Source: Micromussa lordhowensis
Taxonomy: Eukaryota; Cnidaria; Anthozoa; Scleractinia; Lobophylliidae
Length of the DNA: 64,000 bases
Direction of reading: 5' to 3'
Assembly: GCA_964020085.1 (NCBI GenBank)
Contig: OZ026607.1
Span: 726,603-790,602, forward strand
Of the stretch, positions 39,201 through 48,689 are shown piece after piece. The translations under genes were made by a program, and so were the position numbers. Under the pieces are notes generated by a model. It had not been told where the DNA came from and did not search any database. It saw only the letters and a program-made list of their open reading frames with translations. Each line of letters begins with the position of its first letter. The stretch's first letter is position 1.

Positions 39201-42200
39201 GCAACAGTCACTACAGACGTGATCATGTCATGATCAGTGTTATCCTCTCTTTTGTTACCATCAGTGTCATCTATTCCTTGTGTTTCATCGCTGTTGTCAC
39301 TCTGCTCATCATTAATATTTGTATCACCAAGAACAGCTGCAGTTATCTTTTCATCACCCACGTCACTGTCCTTCTCAACCTCTGTTTCCTCTATTTCACG
39401 GTTTTCTACAGCAATAATCTCATCTTTTTCTTGCTTCATGCTCAAGTCAAACAGCAACTGTTCTGAAGACACTTCATCTTTAGGGACTATTAAAGTGAAA
39501 TCAGCTGTCGCTATTGAATCATAAGCCTGTAACAACCCCTATAATATACAAAAAAAAACAAGGATTATTTTATGATGATGATGATGATCAGGACCTTCAT
39601 TTACATGTTAATATGATACATTTTTTTAAAGTTTCTGGCTTGTGAGGTCAAGGAGTCGCTGATTACATAAACGAACGTCTATAACTTCAGATGATTTCAA
39701 TGCAGGAATAGAAACAATTTTCATAACCAAGGATTTATCAGGATTTGATACCATATATCAATGTTAACCAAATCACAGTTCATAGAGGCTGCTGCAGAAG
39801 CTGCAGTGCAGTCACTAGCATGTAATTCGGTGTTGTCAGCATATAAGGTGCAATTAGATAGTTTTATCGATGACAAAACTCCGTCAAAGTGAATTGAGAA
39901 CAGTGACGGTCCGCGAGCAGAGCCTTGTGGTACTCCGTAGTTCAAGTCCATTACTTATGATTGGGTATCCTTGTATGTGACAAACTGCTTGCGGTCAGTG
40001 AGATAACTCTTAAACCAGTTGTACATGATGTTCCAGTAATTCCTGCCATGTCCAATTTAGATAGTCGTATGTCATGATTTATGATGTCGAAAGCCTTGCG
40101 TAGGTCCAGATATGCAGCGACAGTTATAGATTTACGGTCAATAGCCCATTTCCATTGATCAATTAGGAGTAGAGGAGCTAGAAGACACACAGAGTTTTTC
40201 CTATAAGCGAATTCATTCATACTGATGAGATTTGTTTGATCAGCATACTCCTTGAGTTGTGTGTTAGCAAAACCTTCGTGAAGTTTAGATAGGCAAGGTA
40301 ATATGGAGATAGGTCTGTGATAGTTGCGGACAGATGGATTACCACCCTTGAAAAGGGGTACGATGCGAGCAATCTTCATGACGACAGAAAAGATCCAAGA
40401 CGAAGTTAGAATGAATAATCTCTAAGCCTGTATACAAAATATAAATATTCTAAACTACCATACTTTGCATAAGTGCTTTGTTTAAAATGCACTGTTGATG
40501 CCAAAAAAGGTCAAACTTAACATTCTAAAAATATTCCCTTTACTACACTTTCCTTTAAAATAAACAAGCCAAATGAATTGTTATAATTCTAAAACCAATG
40601 TTCTTATGATCCACACCTGTAAAAATGAAGGGGCAATGATATAAAAAGTTGTAGAGTGTAGGGGGAGGGTAGAGACCATTCATAGAACTTTACCTTCAAG
40701 TGTGGTTTCCTTAAAATATGTTGTAGCTCCTTTATTTCTTTGTTCAAACTTGTAAAAGGTAGAAGACTCTCAACAACCTGAAAGATAAACAACACTCGCA
40801 CATAACCTACTTACTCCAGCACCCAAAGTGTTACAGATAACTTTACATGTGTTTACAAATTAATGGATAATAACTACTCAGAACCCATGCAAAAAGAAAT
40901 TTAAACAAAAAAGTGACTACTTTGCAATGTGTTTAATTCGCAAAATTACTATTAAAGGAGATTGAGATACATGCGCAGCTTGTGAAAAAAAGCTAGAAAT
41001 CTGATGAATTACAGCACAAATATCACACTTACTAACTAGTGTGCTGTAGACTTATCTGCACTGAAATTACTGACCATAGTAATTCTAGTGTTTAATTGTT
41101 ATTAGCAGGGGTTTCATTTTCAGCTGGAAGGCAATTATTTTTGACAAAACCTTTTGAACTGAACTTCTTTATACAAAAAAAAACATTCTTCCAGCAGCTG
41201 GTCAAACCAGGCAGGCAAAATTCGTCACACAACCACTAAATTTGCCCAGCCCTGAAGCCCCTGTATTTATTCAGTAGAATCTACAGTAGAATGTACCAGC
41301 GATTTGTGTGCAATGGCTGGAGGTCCTCTACAAAATGGCAATATTTTCTGGCTTTAATCCAAAGATTCTTCAGAACAGATAGAGAGATACATTTATTTAC
41401 TAGGTAATCAAATTTCTGAAAATGGATGACATTCACCAATAACCTGTGTAGTTTTAAAAAATTGGAACTGTTGAAAAAGAACTGGAAATATTGTTTTTAG
41501 AAGGAAATTTAGTTAGAATTCTGCTCAAGCAATTAATGTTATTATTTTACTCTCAGTTCCTTTAAGATGATATATGAATTATGTAATCTTTGGCCTCATA
41601 GAAATCAAGAGTCAACAAGGCCCAGTTGTTTAATTACAACAGCTAAAAAGGACACTGCTGGGATGGTGGAGCCGAGATGAGCCTCGAGCAGAGCATGCAG
41701 GTATCCATGGCAACCCTGAGAGCAGCAACCACCAGGCACCGTCACACTGACAGAATCAGTGGAGATACTTGCCACCCCATACACTTACTTTTACCAGCGA
41801 AAAGGAGGGAGTTAAAGGAACAAAAGCATGCTACAGGCACAAATGGCACTCAAGACAAACTCAGCTTGTCAGCACATAGCTGGCAAGCAAAACACGTAAG
41901 CCTGACAAAACCCTGTATGAGACCCCACAGAGCATGGTCACCCTGAGAGACTGCTGGCCAGCATTGGCTTGACTCAAACTTTGCCTAAATTACATTTAGC
42001 CACATAAAAAAACCTAGGTAGTAAATACTTTGCACGAAATTTACCTGTTCTGCAAGATCAGCTGTGCTTTTCTCCACAGCTTCAGATTTTCCATTATCTG
42101 TATCTGAAACAATACTGTGGACCTATTGGTTTACAGAGAATAAAATCATGCATTCAAAATAGAGTAGTTTGGTACTTGAAGCCAAGGGCAGAACTACTGT

Positions 42201-43618
42201 TGCCCTTTAAGAATTACGGAAGACAGCATTATGAGGATTATGGGGTACATGTTCATGTCTCACCATTGGATCATGTATACTAAAGGCATCCACTGATGAA
42301 TAGTGATTGGGACCCTCAACATCTCAATCGATACTCAACTTCAACACTTGATCGACATCTCAGTCAACAGTTGGTCGGGAGTCAACTAATTTTCACAGAT
42401 GCACCACACCATCGATACTTCCCAAACTCATTAATAATTCATCAAGTTTAAACAAAGGAAATCATGACTGTGACTGTGTTTACAAATTTGATCTTAACTT
42501 AGATTTTTACGTAAAGAGATTCGGAAGCCGACGTTTCGAGCGTTATCCCTTCGTCGGAGCAGAGCGTCGATTCGTTCCGACGAAGGGAACGCTCAAAACG
42601 TCAGCTTCCGAATCTCTTTACGGTGGCCAATTCACATTATCAATTCAATTGATAAAACCAAATTATCTTGTAATACTCCCATCGACGCAGCACCAGAGTT
42701 TCTTTAGAAACTTGCCCCCTTTATTAGATTTTTACGATTTTATTTCTCCGTTTTCTCATTAGCTTTAGTTTCGAACTCACAACTAACATATATATCAAAC
42801 ACTCAAGACAGTGTTTGGTCACATTTCCAAGCACCTCAAAGTTTGTCAAAAATACTCAGCTGCACATCATATTTTCAACTCTCTTCTTGGTGTTTGGAAA
42901 TGTGGTCAAACATGGTCTTTCATGTTTGACATATTATTATATATGAGTTGGGCAACACTTGGCCAACTATCGACGAACTGTCGATCGGGTGTTGATAGAG
43001 CTGTGTCCACAGAGATGTCGAATGAGGGTGTTGATGGAAACTCAACCACGGATGCCTCGAGTACACATGATGCAGAATGTGCATGGTTCCAACCCAGAGA
43101 GCATGATTGCAGCTGTATGTGTTAAATGAGTCCCTACCTCTATACTCAGCTTCTTTTCCCTTACCTTGAGAAGTTTTCGAAAGTCTTCACTGCGGAAATA
43201 GTTGCAGAAGAACTGATAATCATTTTCATGACTATCAAGCTTATGACGAATTTGTTCAAGGCAAGTCAAAAGCCTTTGGAAAGCTAAAACAATACAATGA
43301 ATGAAGAAATAAAATCTTAAAATTTTGTACAACAATAAGAGTGTATAATTATAGTTTACAGGAGCAAATGTGGCTGATGAAGTTCAACCAAATTAAGCCA
43401 AGTTAAAAATTCCACTTCTCTCAAGTGGGTTTATCACTTCCCCTGAGAGAGAGAAAAATAAACTTCTGGGTTCCAGGGTATATAACTATAAGAACTAAAT
43501 ATAGTATGCTTGTATGCCTGGAGAGTTAGTTTCAAATGAACACCCCGCAGCATTTACAAGATAAATCGAAAATATACTTACATGGGTCGCCGTGTTTAGT
43601 GCTATCAATGTTCAACAT
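26788..43618 (-). CDS. MPP3/MPP7: MAGUK p55 family scaffold, MPP3/MPP4/MPP7 type, with a long acidic linker
   Basis: Sixteen coding exons, 5' to 3' on the minus strand: 43582-43618, 43165-43283, 42045-42122, 40694-40777, 38909-39538, 35443-35533, 34975-35060, 34541-34615, 33481-33612, 32887-32951, 32084-32145, 31006-31092, 30411-30491, 29103-29305, 28721-28867, 26788-26970. Phases close to 2160 bp (719 aa plus stop). Domains: tandem L27 (about 10-115), acidic Ser/Thr/Asp/Glu-rich linker (about 118-305), PDZ (about 310-400; [37 protein letters not shown]), SH3 (401-465; [23 protein letters not shown]), guanylate kinase-like (about 535-715; [50 protein letters not shown]). LRTAEFKP, the EEELQEM segment and the HWVP end point to the MPP3/4/7 branch. 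Its L27 set should pair with LIN7- or DLG-type partners. An alternative donor at 43138 would add nine residues in frame. A 19-bp-shorter acceptor for exon 3 (42103) breaks the phase, so 42122 is preferred. Confidence 0.9.
27108..27368. mobile_element. TIR element enclosing a tRNA-derived SINE core
   Basis: TATAGACCCATTTCAGT with AATTCCCAATC at the left end is repeated inverted at the right end (28-29 bp arms with one indel). Just inside the left arm is a plus-strand tRNA-like head (GTTGGTAGAGCA as box A, GGGTTCGAATCCC as box B). It is followed by AATTGCTTAAATTG and CTGCGATGATCATTCTTC, the same body as the SINE at 51955-52215. Confidence 0.65.
28055..28115. repeat. Dispersed repeat shared with 59190-59260
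   Basis: GACCGAGCTATAGCAAGGTC, followed by AATATGGCAAGGCTGAGGTC, closely matches GACTGAGCGATAGCAAGGTC followed by AATACGGCAAGGTCTCAGTC. Confidence 0.5.
29486..29633. mobile_element. Short TIR element (family of 42268-43073)
   Basis: Ends ATCATGTGTACTTAAGGCAT and ATGCCTTAAGTAGACATGAT are inverted copies. The interior is a string of short CGATAC/TATCGG words. Confidence 0.65.
29800..29950 (-). mobile_element. Degenerate tRNA-derived SINE
   Basis: GACAATGTCCCCACAGAAAA, then TGAACCCAGAGCACTTGATC and a CTAGCACACTAAACATTAGA tRNA-like end; similar in order to the copies at 22690 and 31150. Confidence 0.4.
31150..31420 (-). mobile_element. tRNA-derived SINE, best-preserved copy of its family
   Basis: Read on the minus strand it starts with a tRNA-like head (GTTGTGGTTAGTGCGC as box A, GATTTGAGCCC as box B). 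The body then includes GTGTTCTTGGGCAAAACAC and AGTGCCTGTCTCCACCCAGG. It lies in an intron of the MPP3/7-like gene. Confidence 0.65.
33121..33158. repeat. 12-bp minisatellite, three copies
   Basis: CTCCCACCAGTC is repeated three times in tandem. Confidence 0.85.
34785..34872. repeat. Dispersed repeat, second copy at 41150-41250
   Basis: CTCAACTTCTTTATA...GATGGTCAAACCAGGAAGGC matches TGAACTTCTTTATA...GCTGGTCAAACCAGGCAGGC at 41150-41250. Both copies are intronic to the MPP3/7-like gene. Confidence 0.5.
35804..35917. mobile_element. Foldback MITE with AACAATTATCCTGC ends
   Basis: Ends AACAATTATCCTGC and GCAGGATAATTGTT are exact inverted copies, and the pairing continues inward through ATCACGCGGAATATTGTCTG. 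The loop is TTAGCCAACGAGGCCGTAGG. Confidence 0.8.
36121..36164. mobile_element. Left arm of a foldback MITE split by a LINE
   Basis: TTTATTGACCAATTGCTTGT then TTGGTCAAGATGGCTGG is the approximate reverse complement of 38676-38719. The two arms lie about 2.5 kb apart with a LINE between them. Confidence 0.65.
36165..37427 (-). pseudogene. Inverted 5' segment of a LINE (endonuclease end plus reverse transcriptase)
   Basis: Minus-strand frames read [10 protein letters not shown] (about 37390), then [20 protein letters not shown] and [10 protein letters not shown] (endonuclease C terminus; 37001-37321). Next come GRVGRDGIPI-type RT start sequence, [49 protein letters not shown] (36488-37000), then [19 protein letters not shown] and [11 protein letters not shown] (36158-36484). 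It stops at [11 protein letters not shown], exactly where the plus-strand segment at 37428 resumes. One frameshift lies near 36486, so it is not functional. Confidence 0.85.
37428..38635 (+). pseudogene. 3' segment of the same LINE in sense orientation
   Basis: The plus strand continues the RT where the inverted segment stops: [30 protein letters not shown], then (after a 173-bp MITE) [48 protein letters not shown] and [18 protein letters not shown], to a stop near 38288. The 3' tail ends in AAAATACTGTATA repeats near 38635. Several frame breaks show decay. Confidence 0.8.
37579..37751. mobile_element. pogo/Tigger-type MITE inserted in the LINE
   Basis: Terminal inverted repeats CAGTGGAACCTC...TTAACGAAC and TTCGTTATATCGAGGTTCCACTG lie between TA target duplications (37577-37578 and 37752-37753). 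The CAGTGGAACCTC end with ATAACGAA words is characteristic of pogo/Tigger elements. Confidence 0.85.
38676..38719. mobile_element. Right arm of the split foldback MITE
   Basis: GGCCAATATCCAGCCATCTT then GACTGAACAAGCTTGGTCAA pairs with 36121-36164. Just upstream GTCGAGGTCCATAAACTCGC looks like the former loop side. Confidence 0.65.
39700..40385 (-). pseudogene. Decayed LINE reverse-transcriptase fragment
   Basis: Minus-strand frames read [29 protein letters not shown] and [20 protein letters not shown] (39951-40379). Then [19 protein letters not shown] and [13 protein letters not shown] follow (39721-39951) after a frame break; the YADN box is altered from YADD. It is intronic to the MPP3/7-like gene. 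Confidence 0.8.
41150..41250. repeat. Dispersed repeat, second copy of 34785-34872
   Basis: See the copy at 34785; here the sequence has an A-run insertion after CTTTATAC. Confidence 0.5.
42268..43073. mobile_element. Long TIR element, family of 29486-29633, carrying other repeats
   Basis: Ends GGATCATGTATACTAAAGGC and GCCTCGAGTACACATGATGC are inverted copies matching the small element at 29486. Inside are a foldback element (42512-42620) and a stretch (about 42735-42930) homologous to 52284-52480. It lies between exons 2 and 3 of the MPP3/7-like gene. Confidence 0.55.
42512..42620. mobile_element. Foldback MITE with TAAAGAGATTCGGAAGC ends
   Basis: TAAAGAGATTCGGAAGCCGACGT and ACGTCAGCTTCCGAATCTCTTTA pair, as do CCCTTCGTCGGA and TCCGACGAAGGG further in. 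Confidence 0.8.
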
Positions 43619-44344
43619 TGTATAGAATCCTAACCCTTCTCAATCGCTTTACAGCATTACTCAATCAAGTGCATTACGAATAACCCACAAAGACATGAAG
43701 CTTGTCAAACACGGGAGAGTGGAAACCTGGCAAACGCGTATGTTCAAAGTAAAACAAACTGAAAACCTAATTTATTCTAATTCCTACCATGCTTAAGTCG
43801 CTTAAACAAACAGCAAAAGTAAACATTTGTCAGCGCGTAATAGCAAACGGTTCAATGCCCTGACAAGACAATTATATAGGAGTTTGTACAGTTGAACAGA
43901 GTTGAACGAAAGATAAGCAAATGCACCAACTTCCAAAATTCTGTTGCACAAAATACATGAAAATACGAAGGTGAGTAATTAAAATTTAGCGTATAGCTGA
44001 ATGTAATTAATCTTTTCATACTTATGTTTATTATATTGTGACATAGAGAAGGTGCAGAGGTATAAAGTCTCGACACACCTTTCTTGATGTCAGGGTCTTC
44101 AAACGTTTTCAATGTTGACCGTCAACAACGCACAAAAAGCGCAAAAAGGGCTCATCGTGAAAACAAAGGCAGTTAACGTAAATTGTCTCCGTCGTAATTA
44201 CCCAAATACAGTTGATCAAAGGTTAGATTTTCCTTTGCATTTGTAGAACTTGGCTTTTTGCTATAGGTGAAGATCAAAAACTACAAGGCTCTCCTTCCCA
44301 GGTTTTCCTCCAAAAATCTATTGCGCAAAAAACCGCGGGAACAG

Positions 44345-44372
44345 GACGTCACGCGCGGGAATAAGACGTCAC
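44345..44372. promoter_or_regulatory. Two CRE-like sites (GACGTCAC), 20 bp apart
   Basis: GACGTCAC occurs at 44345-44352 and 44365-44372 in a locally GC-rich patch with CGCGCGGG, about 730 bp upstream of the MPP3/7-like ATG. Each has seven of eight bases of the CREB/ATF palindrome TGACGTCA. A promoter role is inference. Confidence 0.3.
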
Positions 44373-45629
44373 CACGCGACTCACAGCCCGTGCGGGACTC
44401 TCAGTTTTTAGACGTTTTGACCGTTTTGCACTGAAGGCAATCACGAAATTGAAAATTAAGGAACGAAGCATGTATGTTCTATTGATTCCAAACGTCTGTT
44501 GAAATGGCTTTTTCAGGCCGTTGCACGCACCGTTGGATTCAGCCAGGGATTCCAAAAAAAAAGATGGTAAATCTCCTAGCTACCATCTTGACCTTAATCC
44601 CATCCACCCTAACCCTAACCCACAGAGGAAGCACAAGAGAGAAAGACTTCATTACACCTGGAGGCGCACAAGAATGGTAGAGTTGGAAAAGAGATAGTGT
44701 AAGGACATTCGCGCGAAAATGTTCTACTCAACAGATTTTCTTCAAACTTCTACTGTGGATAGATAATGAATTATTTGTTTCAGAAAATATGAAAAAAAGT
44801 GACGGTCATGGACTTTGTTTCGGCAATAAGCGTGTGGAAAACTAGTCTGATTTTGAAAAAGTGGCATGCATTAAACCAGCATGGTTTCCAGGGTTTTTAG
44901 CTTAAAATATCAAATTTGAATCTATAGAGACAAACTATCACTAGTAATATTTTGTCTAAGTGAATCCCCTGCATAAATAATTCCAAATGTTTCCAATGTT
45001 TTCACAAAACTTAACCCTTCAAGAGGCATTTAAAACCAATGCACAGATAAACAAAGGTTTAAAAAGAATGGAATTCGATGGTGCATTTTGCAAAACATTT
45101 AAACTTTTAATCAACAGATTTTCTTTATTTTTCGCTAAACGTAGAATATCCATAGAGAAAATGATCCATCAAAAGAAAAATAGGGGTCACCGAACGTCCA
45201 AGATCATTAAATCTAGGCAAAGCTATAGCAATGGCCATCTGCCCTCTTGCAGATAACGCGTGCTCAATGCATGACGTGGCGTGTGAATTTGTGTGCCCAG
45301 TAATGCGCAGAAACAATTAGCACAAACGTCCATTGTGGCATGAAGCAAAAAAATACTACACAAAAAAACGTAATACGGTCAGGTGGTGAGGGCTCGTTGA
45401 AGACCTATGTTCTGCCAAGAACAAAGAGGACTAAGTAACACTTTTTACACTTAGTAAAAAGGTAATCTTGACATACTGATCTAATACATTATTCATTAAA
45501 ATATAGATAGGACCCTGCGCGCGCTCTGATTGGTCAAAAACCTATGTTTTATCAGAGTATAAAACATAGAAAATGCGTGTTTTATTGTTTTGCGCACGTA
45601 AAATCTATATTTTAAAGCAAATGAAGAAG

Positions 45630-45780
45630 CCTAAGCTGTGTATTACACTGTGATAAAACACTCCGATCATTTGAGAACACTCGATAAATGTAGAAAACAC
45701 TCGCCTGCGGCTCGTGTTTTCTACATTTCCCTCGTGTTCTCAAATGCCCGTCGTGTTTTATCACAGTGTTACGGCTTAGG
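45630..45780. mobile_element. Foldback MITE (CCTAAGC...GCTTAGG)
   Basis: ACACTGTGATAAAACAC and GTGTTTTATCACAGTGT pair, and the pairing extends inward (TTGAGAACACTCG / CGTGTTCTCAA; ATGTAGAAAACAC / GTGTTTTCTACAT) to a CTCGCCTGCGGCTC loop. Confidence 0.85.
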
Positions 45781-45997
45781 ATTCTTTATTTGTTAAATAA
45801 TACACAAATGTGGTATAGTCACCAAAAATCATTCTTAAAGCTAAATTTGCACATGCTGTTGCCATGGAAACTTATACCTCGGGAAAATTAGGATAACCTG
45901 TCTACAAAATTAATGATACAAAGGTTTAGATATTGTGAAATGGTTGCACCCAATTGGTTCATTGATTTTATTAACTGCAATTTCTAAATTCCTTATA

Positions 45998-48334
45998 TTA
46001 AGTCTCATTTTCAAGTTCTTTCTGTACAGCATTTTTAATATGCTCAAAAATGGCTCCGAGCGGGTTGGCTTTGAAAGCAGGATGTTTTAGAACTTGCTGG
46101 AAATGTACAATTTCATTGGCTCTGTAAAAGAATATAGAGACAATAAGGTTAATCAAAAACTCGGGTCATTTCACATGGTGGGGAAATTTTTACTCATGCT
46201 AGTGACACACAACGTGCTGTTATAGACACATCAGTACCTATAGAGAGTAGCTGAAAATAACTCCCACCATTACAGAAATATGTTGTTAAATTACTGCACA
46301 TGTTCACAGCAACATTTTTTTGTCTTTTGCCAGCTCAACAGACTACAACTTCCAAACTAGTCTTCTCATTGTAAGGTGGTCCGATAGGAAAATAAGCTAT
46401 TCATAATTTTTAAGGGCTTTTATCAGAATTCAGATGTAAAACGATTTTGCCATAACCTTGGTTCCAATTGAATAGATCAATAACATTTGAAATTAGTTTT
46501 ATGATTTTCTGTGTCCTGTTGTCTGTCTGGAGCCCTACAGTGTTGTTCCAGGCAGTTTTTGACCAGGATAGAGGACCTGCATCAAAACAACCAAAGGCTG
46601 ATGTGGCTTCCTCTCTACATATTTATTTATTTTATTTATTTTTCTGATCCTGTTGTCTCTATCATGTCTTAGCAATGAAACAACAGCACCAGGACAATGC
46701 ATCAAATCAAGCTGGTACTTAATATATTTAACTAGACTTCAAAAACTGCTCTTAAACATCAAACAACCCAACATACATATACAAACTTGACACAGAGTAA
46801 TTATAAAGGACATGTACTTACTGCAGAGCTTGCCGGGCTTTTTTAGTCATTTTATTTTTCTTGCTCTTTGTTTTCTCATTTCCATTACTGCAGGATATAG
46901 ACAGTTTACATTAAGGTTTTGACGTCTGTCCACACAATACCAGATATTTATAAAGGTCGTAACTACAGAGTTGAGTCTAGCTATAGACTAAACAGGTGCT
47001 ATGTTGCCTCACAAAGCAATGTTCATCACTTTCAAAGTTTCTGGCAACCTTTCTTTTATCTTCATCTATTTACTGTTACATTTTCAAGGGGAGGTAGGAG
47101 TGCAAAGTAATGATATTTGCCAAACAGTCACATCAGATGGTTCCTGATAACCTCCAAGTAAAGGTACTTGCTCTATCTGCCTGGTATTTTTCTTTTGAGA
47201 TAATAGACAAAGATGTTTTAAAAAACAGCAGACATGAAGCAGATATCAACTGAACATATAAGAATAAATATGTAGAAAAATCAAACTACAGACTGTCACC
47301 AGAATAACAAGACTTCCATGGACCTACAAGATACATTTCTTATTTATGTATAATAATTATAGCACATTTGTAGACAGGATTGAGAACCAAGCAGGAGGAT
47401 GTCTGGAGTAAGCCTACATCCTAAAACATCAGGGCTGAGTTGTTCAAAAGCCGGTTAACACTAACCCAGGATTAAAAGTTAACCGAAGTATTAAATTTTT
47501 CTTGTATAAAAGTGTTTTTCACTTTTTATTTTTTGCTTAGTTCGAGATTATTCAAATTCAAAAGAGAAGGCCAAACAATATAAACAGAAAACCTCTCCGA
47601 AAAGTTGTAAAACTGAAATCAAAATTCTTGCTAACCCTGGGTTAGCTTAATCGGGCTTTGAACAACCCGGCCCAGTTTATTGCGACTCCATTCTTTTTCT
47701 GGAATTCTCAAAACCTTACCTATTATCAGGGCTTTTTGAACCTCTAATAAGTTCTGATACATTAATAGTAGGAAGAGCTGATAACAGTGGTTGCATATCC
47801 CCAACAACCACTGTCTTGGACCTTTCGTTTGCCTTTTTGCTGTTTTCTTCTACACGCCTGGCAGCATTTAGCTCTGTGTCGAACAAAGGAAAACATGCAT
47901 GTCATGTGTTGACCGTTCTGATATTCAAAAGAATATCAAAGTGAAATGTAAAGAAAGCCTTGTAACTACTACTACACTAAACTAAATAAGACCTACTTTG
48001 TAAAAATCGCTCGTGCCTTTCCTTTCTCTTGTCCTTTTTATTCACTTGAAGTTTCTGAACTTCATGACTATCTGTAGTCTCAGAACTAATGGCTCTGTTT
48101 GGATTAAACAGTCCATCAGTGGGAAATATAGCTGGAAGAGTAGACTGTCAGCGAAAAAAAAGTAAACTTATATTATAGATTTGTAATAATGTTCCATTGC
48201 CCACATACAATCATTATCATGTGCACGAATTATTTATCTACCTCATTTGGCATCAGAGCATCAGTCTTGTCTTTTTCTTTGGGTTTTACAGCCGGGAGAT
48301 GGAACTTTCGACGGCTTCGTCTTGCCTTCGCCAT
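45998..48334 (-). CDS. SLX9: SLX9 (FAM207A) ribosome biogenesis factor
   Basis: Five coding exons on the minus strand: 48242-48334, 47997-48144, 47720-47873, 46822-46887, 45998-46121. Phases close to 585 bp (194 aa plus stop); human SLX9/FAM207A is about 230 aa. Seen: a basic start MAKARRSRRKFHLPAVKPK; FPTDGLFNPNRAIS; a Lys/Arg/Glu-rich helix (KKDKRKERHERFLQ); the diagnostic TVVVGDMQPLLSALP (human ATVVVGDLHPLRDALP); and a C-terminal FQQVLKHPAFKANPLGAIFEHI. Yeast Slx9 binds pre-40S particles and helps ITS1 processing and export in the nucleolus and nucleus; the same role is inferred here. Charged, with no membrane segment. Located between the MPP3/7-like gene and the repeat-exon gene, all on the minus strand. 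Confidence 0.85.
46551..46660 (+). mobile_element. 3' part of the SINE family seen at 12665-12935
   Basis: GACCAGGATAGAGGACCTGC, then GGCTGATGTGGCTTCCTCTC and a TTTATTTATTTT tail, as at 12848-12935. It lies in intron 4 of SLX9. Confidence 0.65.
47432..47674. mobile_element. MITE with GGGCTGAGTTGTTCAAAAGC ends
   Basis: The left end GGGCTGAGTTGTTCAAAAGC with TAACCCAGGATTA pairs with the right end TAACCCTGGGTTAGC...GCTTTGAACAACCCGGCCC. A fragment occurs at 17706. It lies in intron 3 of SLX9. Confidence 0.75.
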
Positions 48335-48689
48335 TTTGTTTGAGAGGATAAACCTCGATCCCAGGCTCTCTCTGCTTTGCATGCAACCTCAGTCTCAGTC
48401 TCTCTCGAGCTTCCTTGTCAAAAGAAAGAGAGCCTGGGGTCGATTAATTAATGCCGTAGAAAAATGCAAAAATATAAAAAAAAAAAATGAACACGTTTGC
48501 CGGCCTTGATCTACATCAACATTTAAAAAACGTCAAGTCAATACAGTTTTTAGACCATGCGTTGTGTATTTGTGATGTTTGTAACCGCTGTTTGTTTTCT
48601 TTTCCTTTTGAAATAAAAAAAATAAATAAACTCCGATAATACATATATAAAAATGTATGAATTGTAAAAAAGTCATGTCTAATGATTCT

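Larger units (their letters stand above)
43619..45997. other. Intergenic region upstream of the MPP3/7-like gene
   Basis: It should hold the MPP3/7-like promoter and the SLX9 3' UTR. Frames of 68-97 codons on both strands show no family features. It contains a 15-bp CCCTAA run (44607-44621) and the foldback element at 45630-45780. Confidence 0.5.

Noticed and set aside
38544..39466. Two long plus-strand frames (38544-39233 and 38990-39466)
   Set aside because: They are antisense to the acidic linker exon of the MPP3/7-like gene, whose phases close on the minus strand.
41677..41946. 89-codon plus-strand frame in an intron
   Set aside because: No motif recognised; probably chance or an unclassified repeat.
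43042..43164. Extension of the L27N exon of the MPP3/7-like gene to the end of the open frame
   Set aside because: The family exon length (119 bp, as in the paralogue) and the K-V-H junction favour the donor at 43165; the extra 27 bp is kept only as a possible alternative.
44607..44621. Interstitial telomere-like CCCTAACCCTAACCC
   Set aside because: Only 2.5 units; too short to mean more than chance.
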